From: an uncultured Pelagibacteraceae bacterium
GTDB taxonomy: Bacteria; Pseudomonadota; Alphaproteobacteria; Pelagibacterales; Pelagibacteraceae
Length of the DNA stretch: 64,000 bases
NCBI GenBank assembly: GCA_902617625.1
Contig: CACMXJ010000006.1
Span: 1-64,000 of the forward strand
Direction of reading: 5' to 3'
The position numbers and the translations under genes were made by a program. Shown one piece after another: positions 11,813-22,044 of the stretch. The notes under the pieces were generated by a model. That model saw only the letters and a program-made list of their open reading frames with translations, ran no database searches and was not told where the DNA came from. Numbering within the stretch: the stretch's first letter is position 1; the number at the start of each line of letters is the position of its first letter.

Positions 11813-11877
11813 TTTTGATCTTGTATATTACAATGAGAAACAAAATAAAATAAGAATTAATCAAAATTATAGCTTAA

Positions 11878-12609
11878 ATGTGGCTTAAAATAACAACTAA
11901 TTATTCTCCAAATTTTAATACACCTAAAAGACAAAAAAAAAACATCAAATATATAATTATCCATTACACAGGAATGAAAAATGAGATGTCAGCCTTAAAT
12001 AAATTGACTGATCATAAGTCAAAAGTAAGCGCTCATTACTTTATAAAAAAAGATGGTAAAATACTTAATTTAGTTCCAGACCTTTACGAGGCTTGGCATG
12101 CAGGAAAATCTAATTGGAAAAATATTCAATCTTTAAATCGATACTCAATTGGCATTGAAATACAAAATTCTGGCCATCAAAATTTTTATGAGAAATTCTC
12201 CATCAAGCAAATGAATTCAGTAAAAAAACTCTTAAGATTTTTGACGAAAAAATATAGTGTAAATTATAAAAATATTTTAGGGCATTCAGATGTTGCTCCT
12301 AATCGTAAAAAAGATCCAGGTGAAAAATTTCCTTGGAAAGAACTTGCAAAAGTTAAACTTGCACACTGGCATCAGTTAAATGAAAAAGATCTTGTTAAAT
12401 ATAGGCTTAAAAAAATTAATTTATTAGAAGAGAAAGAATTTTTTATCAATTTATACAAGATAGGGTATACAAAAGTTCAATCAAAAAGCTCTGTTGATAA
12501 AAAAAGACTTTTAGTCAAAGCTTTCCAACGAAGATTTCGACAAGGATTAGTCAATGGGATTTCTGACCAGGAATGCCTAATATTGAGTAAAAATTTAATA
12601 AAGTCCTAA
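11878..12609 (+). CDS. N-acetylmuramoyl-L-alanine amidase (AmpD family)
   Basis: IIHYTGM, VSAHYFIKKDGKI, AWHAGKSNWK, SIGIEIQNSGH, GHSDVAPNRKKDPGEKFPW; C-terminal peptidoglycan-binding-like region. Confidence 0.92.
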   Translation: MWLKITTNYSPNFNTPKRQKKNIKYIIIHYTGMKNEMSALNKLTDHKSKVSAHYFIKKDGKILNLVPDLYEAWHAGKSNWKNIQSLNRYSIGIEIQNSGHQNFYEKFSIKQMNSVKKLLRFLTKKYSVNYKNILGHSDVAPNRKKDPGEKFPWKELAKVKLAHWHQLNEKDLVKYRLKKINLLEEKEFFINLYKIGYTKVQSKSSVDKKRLLVKAFQRRFRQGLVNGISDQECLILSKNLIKS

Positions 12610-12652
12610 ATAATTATTGTTGAAAAAATTAAATTTAATAATAAATTGTAAT

Positions 12653-13006
12653 AGCCAGATAAACGACTTATCGCTTTAAGAAATTAAAGAGGAAAGTCCG
12701 GGCTCCGCAAGGATACAGTGCCAGGTAATACCTGGCGGGGGCAACCCTAGGGATAGTGCCACAGAAAATAAACCGCCATAACATGGCAAGGGTGAAAAGG
12801 TGTGGTAAGAGCACACCGGTTATATTGGTAACAATGAACGCTGGAAAACCCCACTGGGAGCAAGACTAAGTAGAGGTGACATTGTTGAAAAACTAAAAGC
12901 CATCCTTGGCTAGTCACCTGGGTTAGTCGCTTGAGTTTGGAAGTGATTTCAAACCTAGAGAAATGATAGGTTTAAATGACAGAACCCGGCTTATAGTTTA
13001 TCTGGC
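12653..13006 (+). ncRNA. rnpB: RNase P RNA (bacterial class A); ends approximate
   Basis: Terminal pairing AGCCAGATAAAC/GTTTATCTGGC; GAGGAAAGTCCGGGCTCC, CACCGGTTATATTGGTAACAATGAACGCTGG, GACAGAACCCGGCTTATAG. Confidence 0.95.
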
Positions 13007-13084
13007 AGACTTTTCTAAATTTAACCATTAACAATTTATAAATAAATACTCTAATTTGCTTATCTAAGCCTTTAATTGTATCTA

Positions 13085-13128
13085 TTGACACTAAGGATAA
13101 AAACCCATATTATCCCATTTATTCCCAT
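13085..13128 (+). promoter_or_regulatory. Putative sigma-70 promoter with three MraZ-type boxes upstream of mraZ
   Basis: TTGACA (13085-13090), 17-nt spacer, TATTAT (13108-13113); CCCAT (TGGG on minus strand) at 13104, 13114, 13124, exactly 10 bp apart. Confidence 0.75.
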
Positions 13129-13156
13129 AACACGGGAATAAGGGATTTTATGGTTT

Positions 13157-13612
13157 ATGTTTTTATCTACTTACGAAAACAAAATAGACAAAAAAGGAAG
13201 GGTGTCGGTGCCGGCAAGCTTTAGATCTTATTTATCTAATTTAGGATACAATGGAGTAATTTGTTATCCCTCATTTAATAATCAATCAATAGAGGCATGG
13301 CCACAAGATAGAATTGAAAAAATTTCAAATTCAATAGACTCTTTAAATCCTTTTGAGGAAAAAAGAGATTATTTCGCTACATCAATATTATCAGAAAGCA
13401 TTAATTTACAATTTGATGGTGAAGGAAGAATTTCACTTACAGCAAAATTATTAAAACATGCAAAAATTAAAAATAGCATGGTGTTTGTTGGTCAAGGTAA
13501 GACTTTTCAGATATGGGAACCAACAATTTTTGAAAAATTTAAGGTCACTGCAAGAAAAAAAGCAAATTTAAGTCGTGCAAGTCTTAAATGGGAGAGCCAA
13601 TTAAATAAATAA
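13157..13612 (+). CDS. mraZ: Transcriptional regulator MraZ (alternative in-frame status of ATG 13150 not used)
   Basis: FLSTYENKIDKKGRVSVPASFRSYL, second AbrB-like repeat LQFDGEGRISLTAKLLKHAKI. Confidence 0.95.
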   Translation: MFLSTYENKIDKKGRVSVPASFRSYLSNLGYNGVICYPSFNNQSIEAWPQDRIEKISNSIDSLNPFEEKRDYFATSILSESINLQFDGEGRISLTAKLLKHAKIKNSMVFVGQGKTFQIWEPTIFEKFKVTARKKANLSRASLKWESQLNK

Positions 13613-13633
13613 AAAAAAGAGGGGGATAACAAA

Positions 13634-15100
13634 ATGACAATTAACTTTAAAACTCCAGAGATTAGAGAGTTACAACCAAGACTTTTGGTAATGGGAGTGG
13701 GTGGAGCAGGTGGAAATGCAATAAATGAAATGATTGAAAATGGAATGCAAGGTGTTGAATTCATTGCTGTTAATACTGACGCACAAGATTTAAAACATAG
13801 CAAAGCAAAATCAAAAATTCAAATTGGCTTAAATTTAACTAAAGGTCTCGGTGCAGGTGCAAAAATTGATATAGGTCAAGCTGCAGCCGATGAATCTTTA
13901 AATGATATCGTTAACGTTTTACAAGGTGCAAATATGGTTTTTATAGCTGCCGGAATGGGTGGTGGAACAGGAACTGGTGCTGCACATGTAATAGCAAGAG
14001 CTGCAAAAGAATTAAATATTTTAACTGTTGGAGTAGTGACATTACCATTCTTATATGAGGGTCCTTCAAGAATGAGAAGAGCCCAAATTGGTCTTGAGGA
14101 ATTAAGAAAACACGTAGATACCATAATAGTAATTCCCAATCAAAATTTATTTAAGATAGCAAATGAACAAACTACATTTGAAGAGTCTTTCAATCTATCA
14201 AATAATGTTTTAATGCATGGAGTTCAAAGTGTTACAGACCTGATGGTAAGACCTGGGATCATCAATTTAGATTTTGCTGATGTTGAGACAGTTATGGCAT
14301 CTATGGGTAAAGCTATGATGGGGACAGGAGAAGCTGAAGGCGAGGGAAGATCTATGAAAGCCACAGAAATGGCAATTAGCAATCCTTTAATTGATGACTA
14401 TACTCTCAAAGGCGCAAAGGGATTACTTGTTAATATCACAGGCGGTAAAGATCTTAAATTATTTGAAGTTGATGAAGTAGTTAACAAAATAAGATCTGAG
14501 GTTGAGGCTGACGCTGAAGTTATTATAGGTGCAATAACCGACCCATCTCTTGAAGGTAAAATAAGAGTATCAATTGTTGCAACTGCTTTAGATGGACAAC
14601 AACCTGAAACAAAATCAGTTATCAATATGGTCCACAGAATTCAAAATAGAAATCCTGGATATTCTGATTTCTCGAATCTAGGCTCTAACACTTCTTTTAA
14701 TTTTTCAACTAGCACCCCTATCTCAAGTGGTGCCAATGCATTAAAATTAGAGAATGAAGTATCAAACGAAAATATTAGTGAAAATATTCTGAGTGATAAT
14801 ATTAATCAAATTAATGACCAATATCATGAGGAATTATTAAAAAACCAACAAGTTGAAAGCTTGGTTGAAAACACCAATGAGGATGTGGAAGGTTCTTTCA
14901 CTCAAGAGGCTATTGATGAATCAACCAATGAAGTTGAGATAAATAATGATCTCAAAGAGTTTGGAGTAGATAGTGACGCGCCAGACTTATTTAGCTCTGA
15001 AAACGAGACCTCTTCAACAGAAAATCTGTTGTCGCAAGAAAATGAGGATGAAGAGGATGATTTAGAGATACCAGCATTTTTAAGAAGACAAAAAAATTAA
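13634..15100 (+). CDS. ftsZ: Cell division protein FtsZ
   Basis: [37 protein letters not shown] tubulin signature; C-terminal peptide [22 protein letters not shown] upstream. Confidence 0.98.
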   Translation: MTINFKTPEIRELQPRLLVMGVGGAGGNAINEMIENGMQGVEFIAVNTDAQDLKHSKAKSKIQIGLNLTKGLGAGAKIDIGQAAADESLNDIVNVLQGANMVFIAAGMGGGTGTGAAHVIARAAKELNILTVGVVTLPFLYEGPSRMRRAQIGLEELRKHVDTIIVIPNQNLFKIANEQTTFEESFNLSNNVLMHGVQSVTDLMVRPGIINLDFADVETVMASMGKAMMGTGEAEGEGRSMKATEMAISNPLIDDYTLKGAKGLLVNITGGKDLKLFEVDEVVNKIRSEVEADAEVIIGAITDPSLEGKIRVSIVATALDGQQPETKSVINMVHRIQNRNPGYSDFSNLGSNTSFNFSTSTPISSGANALKLENEVSNENISENILSDNINQINDQYHEELLKNQQVESLVENTNEDVEGSFTQEAIDESTNEVEINNDLKEFGVDSDAPDLFSSENETSSTENLLSQENEDEEDDLEIPAFLRRQKN

Positions 15101-15118
15101 TGGTCTTCGTAAAAATAA

Positions 15119-16129
15119 ATGGAAGCCACCATAGTACAGGATAAAAAAAAACATTATCCGGTACTGCTAAAAGAAATTATTAGCATTATTTCCCCTCAAT
15201 ATGGTGGCACATTTATCGATTGCACTTTTGGTCAAGGCGGTTACACTCGAGAAATTCTTAGAAATAATGACAACAAAGTAATTGGTTTTGACAGAGACTC
15301 TGAAAGCTTAAAAGCCGCAAAAGAAATTGAAAAAGAATTTCCAGATCGATTTATTTTTAAGAATTTAAATTTTAGTAAATTAGGAAATTTAAAACTCAAA
15401 AATGAAAATGTAAGAGGTGTAATATTTGATTTAGGTTATTCATTCACACAGATAAAAGATTTAAAAAAAGGATTATCTTTTAGTTCTAGCGGTTCGTTGG
15501 ATATGAGGATGGGTTTAAATGAATTTTCAGCTAAGGAAGCAATAAATAAATTAGATGGAAAAAGCCTTATTAAAATTTTCAAATTTTTTGGCGACGAGAG
15601 AGACGCAAAATTAATCGTTAAGAATATTCTTAAAGACAGATTGTTAAAAGAAATAGATACCCCTCATCTAGTAAAAATTATTGAAAAATCAAAAAAAAGA
15701 AATAATAAAAAAATTCATCCTGCAACTAAAGTTTTTCAAGCATTAAGAATATTTGTCAATAAAGAAATAAGTGAGTTAATTCATGGAATGATCCATGCAG
15801 CTAAAGTTTTAAAAAAAGATGGTCTTTTGGTTGTTGTAACTTTTCATTCTTTAGAGGATAAAATTGTAAAATATTTTTTTAGAAGTCTCTCGGAACATAA
15901 AAGTGTATCTAGATACCAACCTGAAGAAATACACGAAGAAATCTTATTTAAATTACATCAAAAAAAACCAATAGTGCCATCAAATCGAGAATTAAAAGAA
16001 AATTTTCCCTCTAGGTCTGCAAAATTAAGGTGCTTAATAAAAAAAGAAAATTTTTATGATTTTAAAACCGATATTTTAGACAAATTTAAAGATTTGATAG
16101 AAATTGAAAATCTCGGACTTGAATTATGA
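15119..16129 (+). CDS. rsmH: 16S rRNA (cytosine(1402)-N(4))-methyltransferase
   Basis: [66 protein letters not shown]. Confidence 0.97.
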   Translation: MEATIVQDKKKHYPVLLKEIISIISPQYGGTFIDCTFGQGGYTREILRNNDNKVIGFDRDSESLKAAKEIEKEFPDRFIFKNLNFSKLGNLKLKNENVRGVIFDLGYSFTQIKDLKKGLSFSSSGSLDMRMGLNEFSAKEAINKLDGKSLIKIFKFFGDERDAKLIVKNILKDRLLKEIDTPHLVKIIEKSKKRNNKKIHPATKVFQALRIFVNKEISELIHGMIHAAKVLKKDGLLVVVTFHSLEDKIVKYFFRSLSEHKSVSRYQPEEIHEEILFKLHQKKPIVPSNRELKENFPSRSAKLRCLIKKENFYDFKTDILDKFKDLIEIENLGLEL

Positions 16130-16437
16130 AAAAAATTCTAACTATTAGTTTAATTTTTTCACTTATTGTAATTACATCTTTTATAAAAAATTCTACAAAG
16201 AAAATTGATGAAGAATTGTTCAGTTTAAAAGAGAATATATCAGATTTAAATTCAGAATTAGAAAATGTAAAACTTGAATTCGATTATCTAAGCTCCCCAG
16301 AAAAACTGATTAGTTATCAAAATCTTTATTTTGAAAATAAATTAACCCAAAAGAGTATAAATGAAATTGGAATTATTGACTTCACGAGAGAAAAAATTCT
16401 TACAAATGATGTCAAAATTATAGATAGCGAAAAATAA
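16126..16437 (+). CDS. ftsL: FtsL-like cell division protein (small TM + coiled coil)
   Basis: 103 aa, N-terminal TM helix then coiled coil, [12 protein letters not shown]; position between rsmH and ftsI. Confidence 0.65.
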   Translation: MKKILTISLIFSLIVITSFIKNSTKKIDEELFSLKENISDLNSELENVKLEFDYLSSPEKLISYQNLYFENKLTQKSINEIGIIDFTREKILTNDVKIIDSEK

Positions 16438-16441
16438 TATT

Positions 16442-18112
16442 ATGAAGTTTATTCTCCAAGAAAACAAAGAAGAATTTGAATTTAAAAGTGACAAAAAAAA
16501 CTTTGATATTAAGTTTAATAGAGTTGCATTTATTTTTTTTATTTTTTTTTTAATTTCTTTAATTTATTGTATTCATCTTACTCATCTGGGATCAAGAGAT
16601 TTTAATTCCAATATTTCAAAGAATTATGGCTCTTTTAAAAAAATTCAGAGAGCAAATATCTTAGATCGAAACAATCATTTTTTAGCAAAAACTGTTAATT
16701 CTATTGATATTGGAATAAATCCAGTTGAAGCGATAGATAAAAAAAAATTGCTACTTAATCTAAAATATATTTTTCCCGATAAAGATTTTGAATTTATTAA
16801 TTCAAAACTTTCAAAAGATAAATTTTTTTGGTTTGAAAAAAAAATTTCAGAGGAGAACTATGAGAAAATTATGATGTTGGGTGATAAATCAATAAAACCA
16901 CACGAAAATCTTATAAGAGTTTATCCACAAAAAAATTTATTTAGTCATATAATAGGACAAATAGATGATGATAACCTAGGGATTTCTGGGTTAGAGAAAT
17001 CATTAGATGTAGATTTAAAAAAAAAAAATAAGTCTATTCAACTTACTGTCGATAAAGATATTCAGTTCCTGATAAGAGAAGAGTTAATAAGGTTTAATAA
17101 AATATTTAAAACTAAAGGTAGTGCCTCAATTTTAATGGATATTAATAATGGTGAGATATTATCGATTATTTCGCTGCCTGATTTTGACCCTAATCAAAGA
17201 GAAAATATTACAGATTTGAATTATATTAATAGAGCAACTAAAGGTGTTTATGAATTAGGTTCTGTTTTTAAAACTTTTACCTTGGCAGCAGCCTTAAATG
17301 AAAAGATAATAGAACCAACTACTGAATTTAAAAATTTAGAAAGAAGTATTACCTGTGGAAAAAATAAAATAAGTGAATATGATAAAAAAATTCCCTCCGA
17401 CCTAACTGCTGAAGAAATACTAATCCGCTCAGGCAACATAGGTTCAGTAAGAATCGGCCAAGCAATTGGGATTGAAAAATATAAAAAATTTTTAAATGAT
17501 CTCGACTTAATTAACTCAATACAATTTGACATAGAGGAAATGGGTAAACCAATATCCTTTAATTGGGGAAAATGTAAGCTTGCAACAACTTCATATGGAC
17601 ATGGAATAACTACTACAATTTTACAATTAACTAGCGCTTACTCTACTATTGCTAACGGTGGTTTTAGGATCAATCCAACTCTTATAAAAAAAGAAAAATA
17701 TGTTAAAGGAGAAAGAATTTTAGAGGAAAATGTTTCATCAAATCTTGTTTCAATATTAAGAAAAATTGTAACTACAAAAGAAGGTACAGCAACTCTAGCT
17801 AATGTAGAAGGTTATGAGGTTGCAGGGAAAACTGGTACCGCAGAAAAAATTTTAGAGGGTGGATATTCCCGAAAAAAAATTAATACTTTTGCTTCAGTAT
17901 TTCCAGCCTCAAATCCCAAGTATAGCTTAGTTGTGATGTTGGATGAGCCTAAAACAAATAGTGAGTACGTTTATAATTATAGAGATGGATCAGGAATAAA
18001 ATACAAAGGAACTCCTTTTAATACTGCGGGGTGGACTTCAGTTGAAGTTGTTGGTCAAATTATAGAAAAGATTGGGCCTATTTTAGCCACAAAATACGCG
18101 CAAATTAATTAA
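16442..18112 (+). CDS. ftsI: Peptidoglycan transpeptidase FtsI (PBP3)
   Basis: RANILDRNNHFLAKT, YELGSVFKTFTLAAAL (SxxK), RSGNIGSVRIG (SxN), VAGKTGTAEK (KTGT). Confidence 0.96.
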   Translation: MKFILQENKEEFEFKSDKKNFDIKFNRVAFIFFIFFLISLIYCIHLTHLGSRDFNSNISKNYGSFKKIQRANILDRNNHFLAKTVNSIDIGINPVEAIDKKKLLLNLKYIFPDKDFEFINSKLSKDKFFWFEKKISEENYEKIMMLGDKSIKPHENLIRVYPQKNLFSHIIGQIDDDNLGISGLEKSLDVDLKKKNKSIQLTVDKDIQFLIREELIRFNKIFKTKGSASILMDINNGEILSIISLPDFDPNQRENITDLNYINRATKGVYELGSVFKTFTLAAALNEKIIEPTTEFKNLERSITCGKNKISEYDKKIPSDLTAEEILIRSGNIGSVRIGQAIGIEKYKKFLNDLDLINSIQFDIEEMGKPISFNWGKCKLATTSYGHGITTTILQLTSAYSTIANGGFRINPTLIKKEKYVKGERILEENVSSNLVSILRKIVTTKEGTATLANVEGYEVAGKTGTAEKILEGGYSRKKINTFASVFPASNPKYSLVVMLDEPKTNSEYVYNYRDGSGIKYKGTPFNTAGWTSVEVVGQIIEKIGPILATKYAQIN

Positions 18113-18114
18113 CA

Positions 18115-20958
18115 ATGTTATTAGGCAATTATTTTACCAATATAGATAATAGTAAAAAAAAAATTTTTTTCTCAGGGATTTCATTCAATTCAAAAGATAT
18201 TAAAAAAGATAATATTTTTTTTGCTATAAAAGGAAATAATTTTGATGGAAATAAATTCATTTCTGTTGCAATAAAAAAAGGCTCTAAAATTATTATAAGC
18301 GAGAAAAGAATTACAAATCCTCAAAAGGATATTTTATTCATTCATACTAAAAATATAAGAAAACTTTTAGCAGAAATCGCTTTTAAAATTTATAAGAATA
18401 AACCAAATAATTTAATTGCTGTAACTGGAACAAATGGAAAATCATCTGTTTCAGATTTTTATTTTCAATTGTTAAAACTTAATAAAATAAAAGTCGCCTC
18501 AATCGGAACATTAGGCGTAAAATCGAAAAATATAAGACGAAATTTACAAAATACTACGATAGACCCAATTCGAATGGGACAAATATTATCTAAATTAAAA
18601 TCTCAAAAAATTAATAATGTAATTATGGAAGCGTCCAGCCACGGTCTAACTCAACATAGGTTGGATGGTCTAAAGTTTTCATCTGGTATTTTCACAAATT
18701 TATCTCAAGATCACTTAGATTATCATAAAAATTTTAAAAAATATTTCAAAGCAAAACTGTACCTCTTTGAAAATCTGATAGGAAAGAAAGGAAATGTAAT
18801 AACAGATGAAATATTACCAGAATTTAAAAGAATAAAAAAAATCGCAATTTCTAGAAAATTGAAATTGCAGGTTTTAGATAATAGCAAAAATCAATTTCAA
18901 ATTTTATCTCATAGTTATAGAGGTGAGAAACAAACATTAAAAATTAGATACTATAATCTAACAAGAGAAATAAATTTAAATCTTATTGGAAAAATACAAT
19001 TAAAAAATATTTTAATGGCGATTATTGCAGCAAAAAATAGCAATTTAAGTTTAATCAAGATTCTTAATGTTTTATCACAACTTAAGCCAATAGATGGAAG
19101 ACTTGAAAAAATAGGTAAAATCAAAAATAGGTCTAAAGTAATACTTGATTATGCACATACACCAGATGCACTCAGAATATGTCTTTCAAACCTAAAAGAG
19201 CAATTTCCAAATAAAAAAATAATTTTACTCTTTGGTTGTGGTGGAAATAGAGATCAAAATAAAAGATTTAAAATGGGAAAGATTGCATGTAATTATTCTA
19301 ACGAAATTTATTTAACAGATGATAATCCTAGATTTGAAGATCCAAAAAAAATAAGAGATGATATTAAAAAGGGTATTCAAGACACTTCGATAAAAGAAAT
19401 TCCTGATAGAAAAAAAGCTATTTCTGAGGCTATCAAAAATTTAAATACAGGTGATATTTTGTTGGTTGCTGGAAAAGGTCACGAGAAAACTCAAGATTTT
19501 GGTAAAAAGAAAATTTACTTTTCAGACAAAAAAATTATTTTAGATTGTATTAAACTTAAGAATACAAACTTATCAAAAAACTTTAAGATAAATATTATTA
19601 AAGAATTATCGAAAATCAAAAACAAAATTCCTTTAGTAAAAGCAGACAAAGCAAGAATTAACTCCAAAGAGGTAAATAAGAATGATATCTTTTTTGCTAT
19701 TAAAGGAAAAAAAAATGATGGAAATAAATATATTGGAGAGGCATTTAAAAATAAAGCATCATTAGTTGTAGTAAATAAAGTTCAAAATAAATTTAATAAC
19801 AAACGTCAGATAAAAGTACGAAATACATTAAAATTTATGACTGAAATTTCAAAAATATTTAGACAAAATATCGATACAAATATTATAGCTATTACAGGAA
19901 GTTGTGGAAAAACTACTCTCAAAGAATTATTGGGCAATGTGTTAGGAAAGATTTCTAGTGTTAGTATTTCTCCAAAATCTTATAACAATAAATTTGGAGT
20001 TCCATTAAGTTTACTTAATTTAAAACATAGTGATGAATTTGGAGTTTTAGAGGTTGGTATGGATAAAAAAGGGGAAATAGATAATTTAACAAATATTATA
20101 AAACCAAATGTTGGCTTGATAACTAACATAAATTATGCACATGCAAAAAATTTTAAAAATATCAAACAAATTGCTTTAGCTAAAGCAGAGATAATTAAAA
20201 ATATATTACCCAATGGTTTTGTTGTCTTGAATGCTGATGATAGTTTTTTCAAATTACATAAAAAAATTGCTGAAAAAAATAATATTAATGTGATTTCTTT
20301 TGGGATTAAAACTAAAAAAGCAAATGTTAAGTTGTTTAATATTAAAAAAGTTAAAAAGGCATTTAAAATTAAAGTTAAACTTAATGATAAGTTTAAATAT
20401 TTTATAATTTCTAATAATTTTCAAAGTAATATTTATAATATTTTAAGCGCTTTAAGTGTAATAAGTATTTACAAAGATGTGCTTAAACTTAATGAAAAAA
20501 TTTTCTTAGATTTTAGAAGTCCAGCAGGAAGAGGAGATCATTCTACAATAAAGATAGGTAACAAAAAAATAAACTTAATTGATGAAAGTTATAATTCTAA
20601 TCCTCTATCTTTAAAATCAGCCTTAAAAAATTATGACAACATAGATACAAAAAAATATCGTAAATATCTTTTGCTTGGAGATATGATGGAACTTGGTTCA
20701 CATTCAAAAAAACTTCACCAATCAATAGTTCCTTTAATAAACGAGACAAATATTGATAAAGTATTTGTTATGGGAAAAATGGTAAGAGAAATATTCGATA
20801 ATATTGTGAAAGTAAAAAGAGGAAGAATTTTAGAAAATAAATCAGGAATTTTTGAATTAATTAAGAAAGATTTCAATAATAATGATTATTTAATGATTAA
20901 AGCCTCAAATGCGACAGGTTTCAACAGTATAGTAAATAACTTAAAGGGTTTAAATTAA
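18115..20958 (+). CDS. Fused MurE-MurF UDP-MurNAc-peptide ligases
   Basis: Two Mur ligase modules in one 947-aa ORF: AVTGTNGKSSVSDF ... DYAHTPDAL ... TDDNPRFEDP (MurE) then AITGSCGKTTLKELLG ... DESYNSNPLSLKSAL ... LLLGDMMELG (MurF). Confidence 0.95.
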   Translation: MLLGNYFTNIDNSKKKIFFSGISFNSKDIKKDNIFFAIKGNNFDGNKFISVAIKKGSKIIISEKRITNPQKDILFIHTKNIRKLLAEIAFKIYKNKPNNLIAVTGTNGKSSVSDFYFQLLKLNKIKVASIGTLGVKSKNIRRNLQNTTIDPIRMGQILSKLKSQKINNVIMEASSHGLTQHRLDGLKFSSGIFTNLSQDHLDYHKNFKKYFKAKLYLFENLIGKKGNVITDEILPEFKRIKKIAISRKLKLQVLDNSKNQFQILSHSYRGEKQTLKIRYYNLTREINLNLIGKIQLKNILMAIIAAKNSNLSLIKILNVLSQLKPIDGRLEKIGKIKNRSKVILDYAHTPDALRICLSNLKEQFPNKKIILLFGCGGNRDQNKRFKMGKIACNYSNEIYLTDDNPRFEDPKKIRDDIKKGIQDTSIKEIPDRKKAISEAIKNLNTGDILLVAGKGHEKTQDFGKKKIYFSDKKIILDCIKLKNTNLSKNFKINIIKELSKIKNKIPLVKADKARINSKEVNKNDIFFAIKGKKNDGNKYIGEAFKNKASLVVVNKVQNKFNNKRQIKVRNTLKFMTEISKIFRQNIDTNIIAITGSCGKTTLKELLGNVLGKISSVSISPKSYNNKFGVPLSLLNLKHSDEFGVLEVGMDKKGEIDNLTNIIKPNVGLITNINYAHAKNFKNIKQIALAKAEIIKNILPNGFVVLNADDSFFKLHKKIAEKNNINVISFGIKTKKANVKLFNIKKVKKAFKIKVKLNDKFKYFIISNNFQSNIYNILSALSVISIYKDVLKLNEKIFLDFRSPAGRGDHSTIKIGNKKINLIDESYNSNPLSLKSALKNYDNIDTKKYRKYLLLGDMMELGSHSKKLHQSIVPLINETNIDKVFVMGKMVREIFDNIVKVKRGRILENKSGIFELIKKDFNNNDYLMIKASNATGFNSIVNNLKGLN

Positions 20959-22044
20959 ATGCTTTATCAATTTTTACTAAATTTTGTTGATAGTTTTAGT
21001 TTTTTAAATGTATTTAAATATCTAACATTTAGGACTGGTTTATCTTTTTTTACTTCATTAATTATTGTTTTAATTATTGGAGGAACTTTTATAAAATTTT
21101 TTTCAAAACAAAAAATTTTAAATCCTATCCGTAATGATGGTCCAGAAGATCATATAGTTAAGAAAATAGGAACTCCGACTATGGGTGGAATAATTATTTT
21201 GATTGGTTTGTTAATATCAGTACTATTCTGGGCTGATTTATCGAATTTAAATGTTTTATTTTGTTTATACATCGCAATTTCTTTTGGTTTGCTTGGGGCA
21301 TTCGATGATTATAAAAAAATAAAGCATAGCAACTCTTATGGAATCTCATCAAAGTTAAAATTAACTTTTCAAATAATACTAGCAATAATTGGTGTGAGTT
21401 TATATGTTTACTTTAACGACTATCAAGATTTAACAAATTTATATTTTCCTTTTTTTAAAAACCTTATCATTAATCTTGGATGGTTTTTTATTCCTTTTTC
21501 AATATTTGTGATTATTGGCTCATCAAATGCAGTAAATCTTACTGATGGATTAGATGGTTTAGCTACAGTACCAGTAATACTTGTAGCAGCTTGTTTTGCA
21601 TTTATAAGTTATGTTACAGGAAACATTGTATTCTCAAATTATTTACAAATTCCTTACATAGAGGGAACTGGGGAAGTTTCAATTTTTTGTGGAGCAATCA
21701 TTGGCTCTTGCTTAGGCTTTTTATGGTTCAACGCACCTCCAGCAAAAATTTTTATGGGAGATACTGGATCTTTGTCTTTGGGTGGCTCTCTAGGAGCAGT
21801 TGGTATAATAACAAAACATGAAATAGTTTTAGCAATTACTGGAGGTTTATTTGTTCTTGAAGCAGTTTCAGTGATTGTACAAGTAATATCATTTAAACTT
21901 ACTGGTAAAAGAGTTTTTAAAATGGCACCGATCCATCATCATTTTGAGAAGAAAGGCTGGCCTGAATCAACAGTTGTAATTAGATTTTGGATAATTTCTA
22001 TTATTTTAGCAATGATAGGACTTGCTACATTAAAACTAAGATAA
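20959..22044 (+). CDS. mraY: Phospho-N-acetylmuramoyl-pentapeptide-transferase
   Basis: GTPTMGGIIIL, GAFDDYKKI, NAVNLTDGLDGLA, APPAKIFMGDTGSLSLGG, MAPIHHHFEKKGWPES. Confidence 0.98.
   Translation: MLYQFLLNFVDSFSFLNVFKYLTFRTGLSFFTSLIIVLIIGGTFIKFFSKQKILNPIRNDGPEDHIVKKIGTPTMGGIIILIGLLISVLFWADLSNLNVLFCLYIAISFGLLGAFDDYKKIKHSNSYGISSKLKLTFQIILAIIGVSLYVYFNDYQDLTNLYFPFFKNLIINLGWFFIPFSIFVIIGSSNAVNLTDGLDGLATVPVILVAACFAFISYVTGNIVFSNYLQIPYIEGTGEVSIFCGAIIGSCLGFLWFNAPPAKIFMGDTGSLSLGGSLGAVGIITKHEIVLAITGGLFVLEAVSVIVQVISFKLTGKRVFKMAPIHHHFEKKGWPESTVVIRFWIISIILAMIGLATLKLR

Noticed and set aside
13507-14625. Minus-strand ORFs inside mraZ/ftsZ
   Set aside because: Antisense shadows, low-complexity products, no support.
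21987-22043. Upstream start for murD
   Set aside because: Lies within the conserved mraY 3' end; ATG 22044 overlaps the mraY stop, the usual operon arrangement.
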